Below, piece by piece: positions 63,718 through 64,000 of a DNA stretch of 64,000 nucleotides. Numbering within the stretch: the first letter of the stretch is position 1; every line of letters starts with the position of its first letter. Where the stretch lies: NCBI GenBank assembly GCA_050949705.1, contig JBMNGG010000018.1, forward strand, positions 17,824-81,823. The letters run 5' to 3'. The position numbers and the translations under genes are program-made. A model generated the notes under the pieces. The model was not told the origin of the DNA. It searched no databases and worked only from the letters and a program-made list of their open reading frames with translations. Source of the DNA: JBMNGG01 sp050949705 (GTDB lineage Bacteria; Bacillota; Thermosediminibacteria; Thermosediminibacterales; Tepidanaerobacteraceae).

Positions 63718-64000
63718 CCGTGAAATCTGGAGCATAAGAGTGTAAATTACTTACTTTAAGTTGCTTTGCATTTTTAGCCAAAAGATTAAAGGAATTAAAG
63801 GATATCAGAAAAAATCCGGAACTTTAAATATGATGTCGCAGCACAATTACGTGGGATATTGAAAATTAAAGATAAAGAATCTGAGGTGAGACCAAATGGT
63901 AGTAGAGGCAGAGACATTATCATTGATATCTTGGGGATTCTATATAGTATAGGATTCAGCTTATTAGTGATTGTTAAATTATGGACCAATAGTAAAGACA
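63718..64000 (+). other. Right-edge segment, possible partial gene
   Basis: From about 63795 one plus frame stays open to the edge and ends in a hydrophobic stretch (DIIIDILGILYSIGFSLLVIVKLW), but I see no good start codon with a ribosome site; a GTG at 63886 lacks one. It may be a decayed or truncated membrane-protein gene, or chance. Confidence 0.25.

Noticed and set aside
63795..63989. 64-codon minus ORF at the right edge
   Set aside because: No ribosome site; the plus frame there looks slightly better but is also weak.
1..64000. CRISPR array, prophage, IS element, tRNA or rRNA genes
   Set aside because: No regular direct-repeat array, transposase, integrase, or tRNA/rRNA-like sequence was found; the only longer repeats are those at 59651/62916 and the short palindromes listed.

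Overview
This window is the chromosomal replication origin region of an AT-rich, endospore-forming, anaerobic member of the Firmicutes, most likely a (moderately thermophilic) clostridium of the Thermoanaerobacterales/Thermosediminibacterales type. The spore genes (yabG, a SpoIID-type gene, veg, jag/yidC), T-box leaders, Shine-Dalgarno-rich starts, an indolepyruvate:ferredoxin oxidoreductase, a radical SAM enzyme and a HerA-NurA pair support this. The genus is inference only.

Layout. oriC lies between dnaN and dnaA (about 49.94-50.15 kb) and carries DnaA boxes plus a TAG-repeat DnaA-trio. Almost everything to its left (1-51.5 kb) is on the minus strand and almost everything to its right (51.8-64 kb) is on the plus strand, so most genes are co-directional with replication. 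Right arm: rpmH-rnpA-yidD-yidC-jag-mnmE-mnmG-rsmG-noc, a lipoprotein, a Nudix hydrolase, soj-parB, a perfect parS, and a YcxB-like protein. Left arm, moving away from oriC: dnaN-yaaA-recF-DUF721-remB-gyrB-gyrA, a zinc-ribbon gene, yaaO-tmk-darA-yaaR-holB-ricT, ..., trmN6-like-rsmI, proC, abrB, ..., metG, ..., tatD, a radical SAM gene, rsmA, ykuK, a glycosyltransferase, yabG, a SpoIID/amidase fusion, veg, and a truncated serine peptidase at the left edge.

This is the familiar Bacillus-type order (yaaO-tmk-yaaQ-yaaR-holB-yaaT-yabB-yabC-abrB-metS-tatD-ksgA-yabG-veg) opened by several insertions: (i) YugP, an NHL-repeat lipoprotein and a sigma-54 controlled catabolic operon (activator, FAD amine oxidoreductase, DapA, Na+ symporter) between ricT and trmN6; (ii) HerA-NurA, a Crp-type regulator with a nucleoside ABC uptake operon, a YczE-like membrane protein and YjbQ between abrB and metG; (iii) IorAB between metG and tatD.

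Notable points: four genes (metG, parB, mnmG, glycosyltransferase) each need one frameshift to give a full-length product, and the parB site is a phased A AAA AAT slippery heptamer followed by a stop. A 10-bp inverted repeat buries the Shine-Dalgarno of the left-edge peptidase. A second cluster of DnaA boxes sits behind metG, about 40 kb from oriC. The amidase half of the SpoIID fusion has lost two active-site residues. A dihydrolipoamide-dehydrogenase-like protein in the nucleoside operon has lost both redox cysteines. The sigma-54 module has a near-consensus -24/-12 promoter and a phased 12-bp direct repeat between an activator with a dinucleotide-binding-like N-terminus and its presumed target operon.
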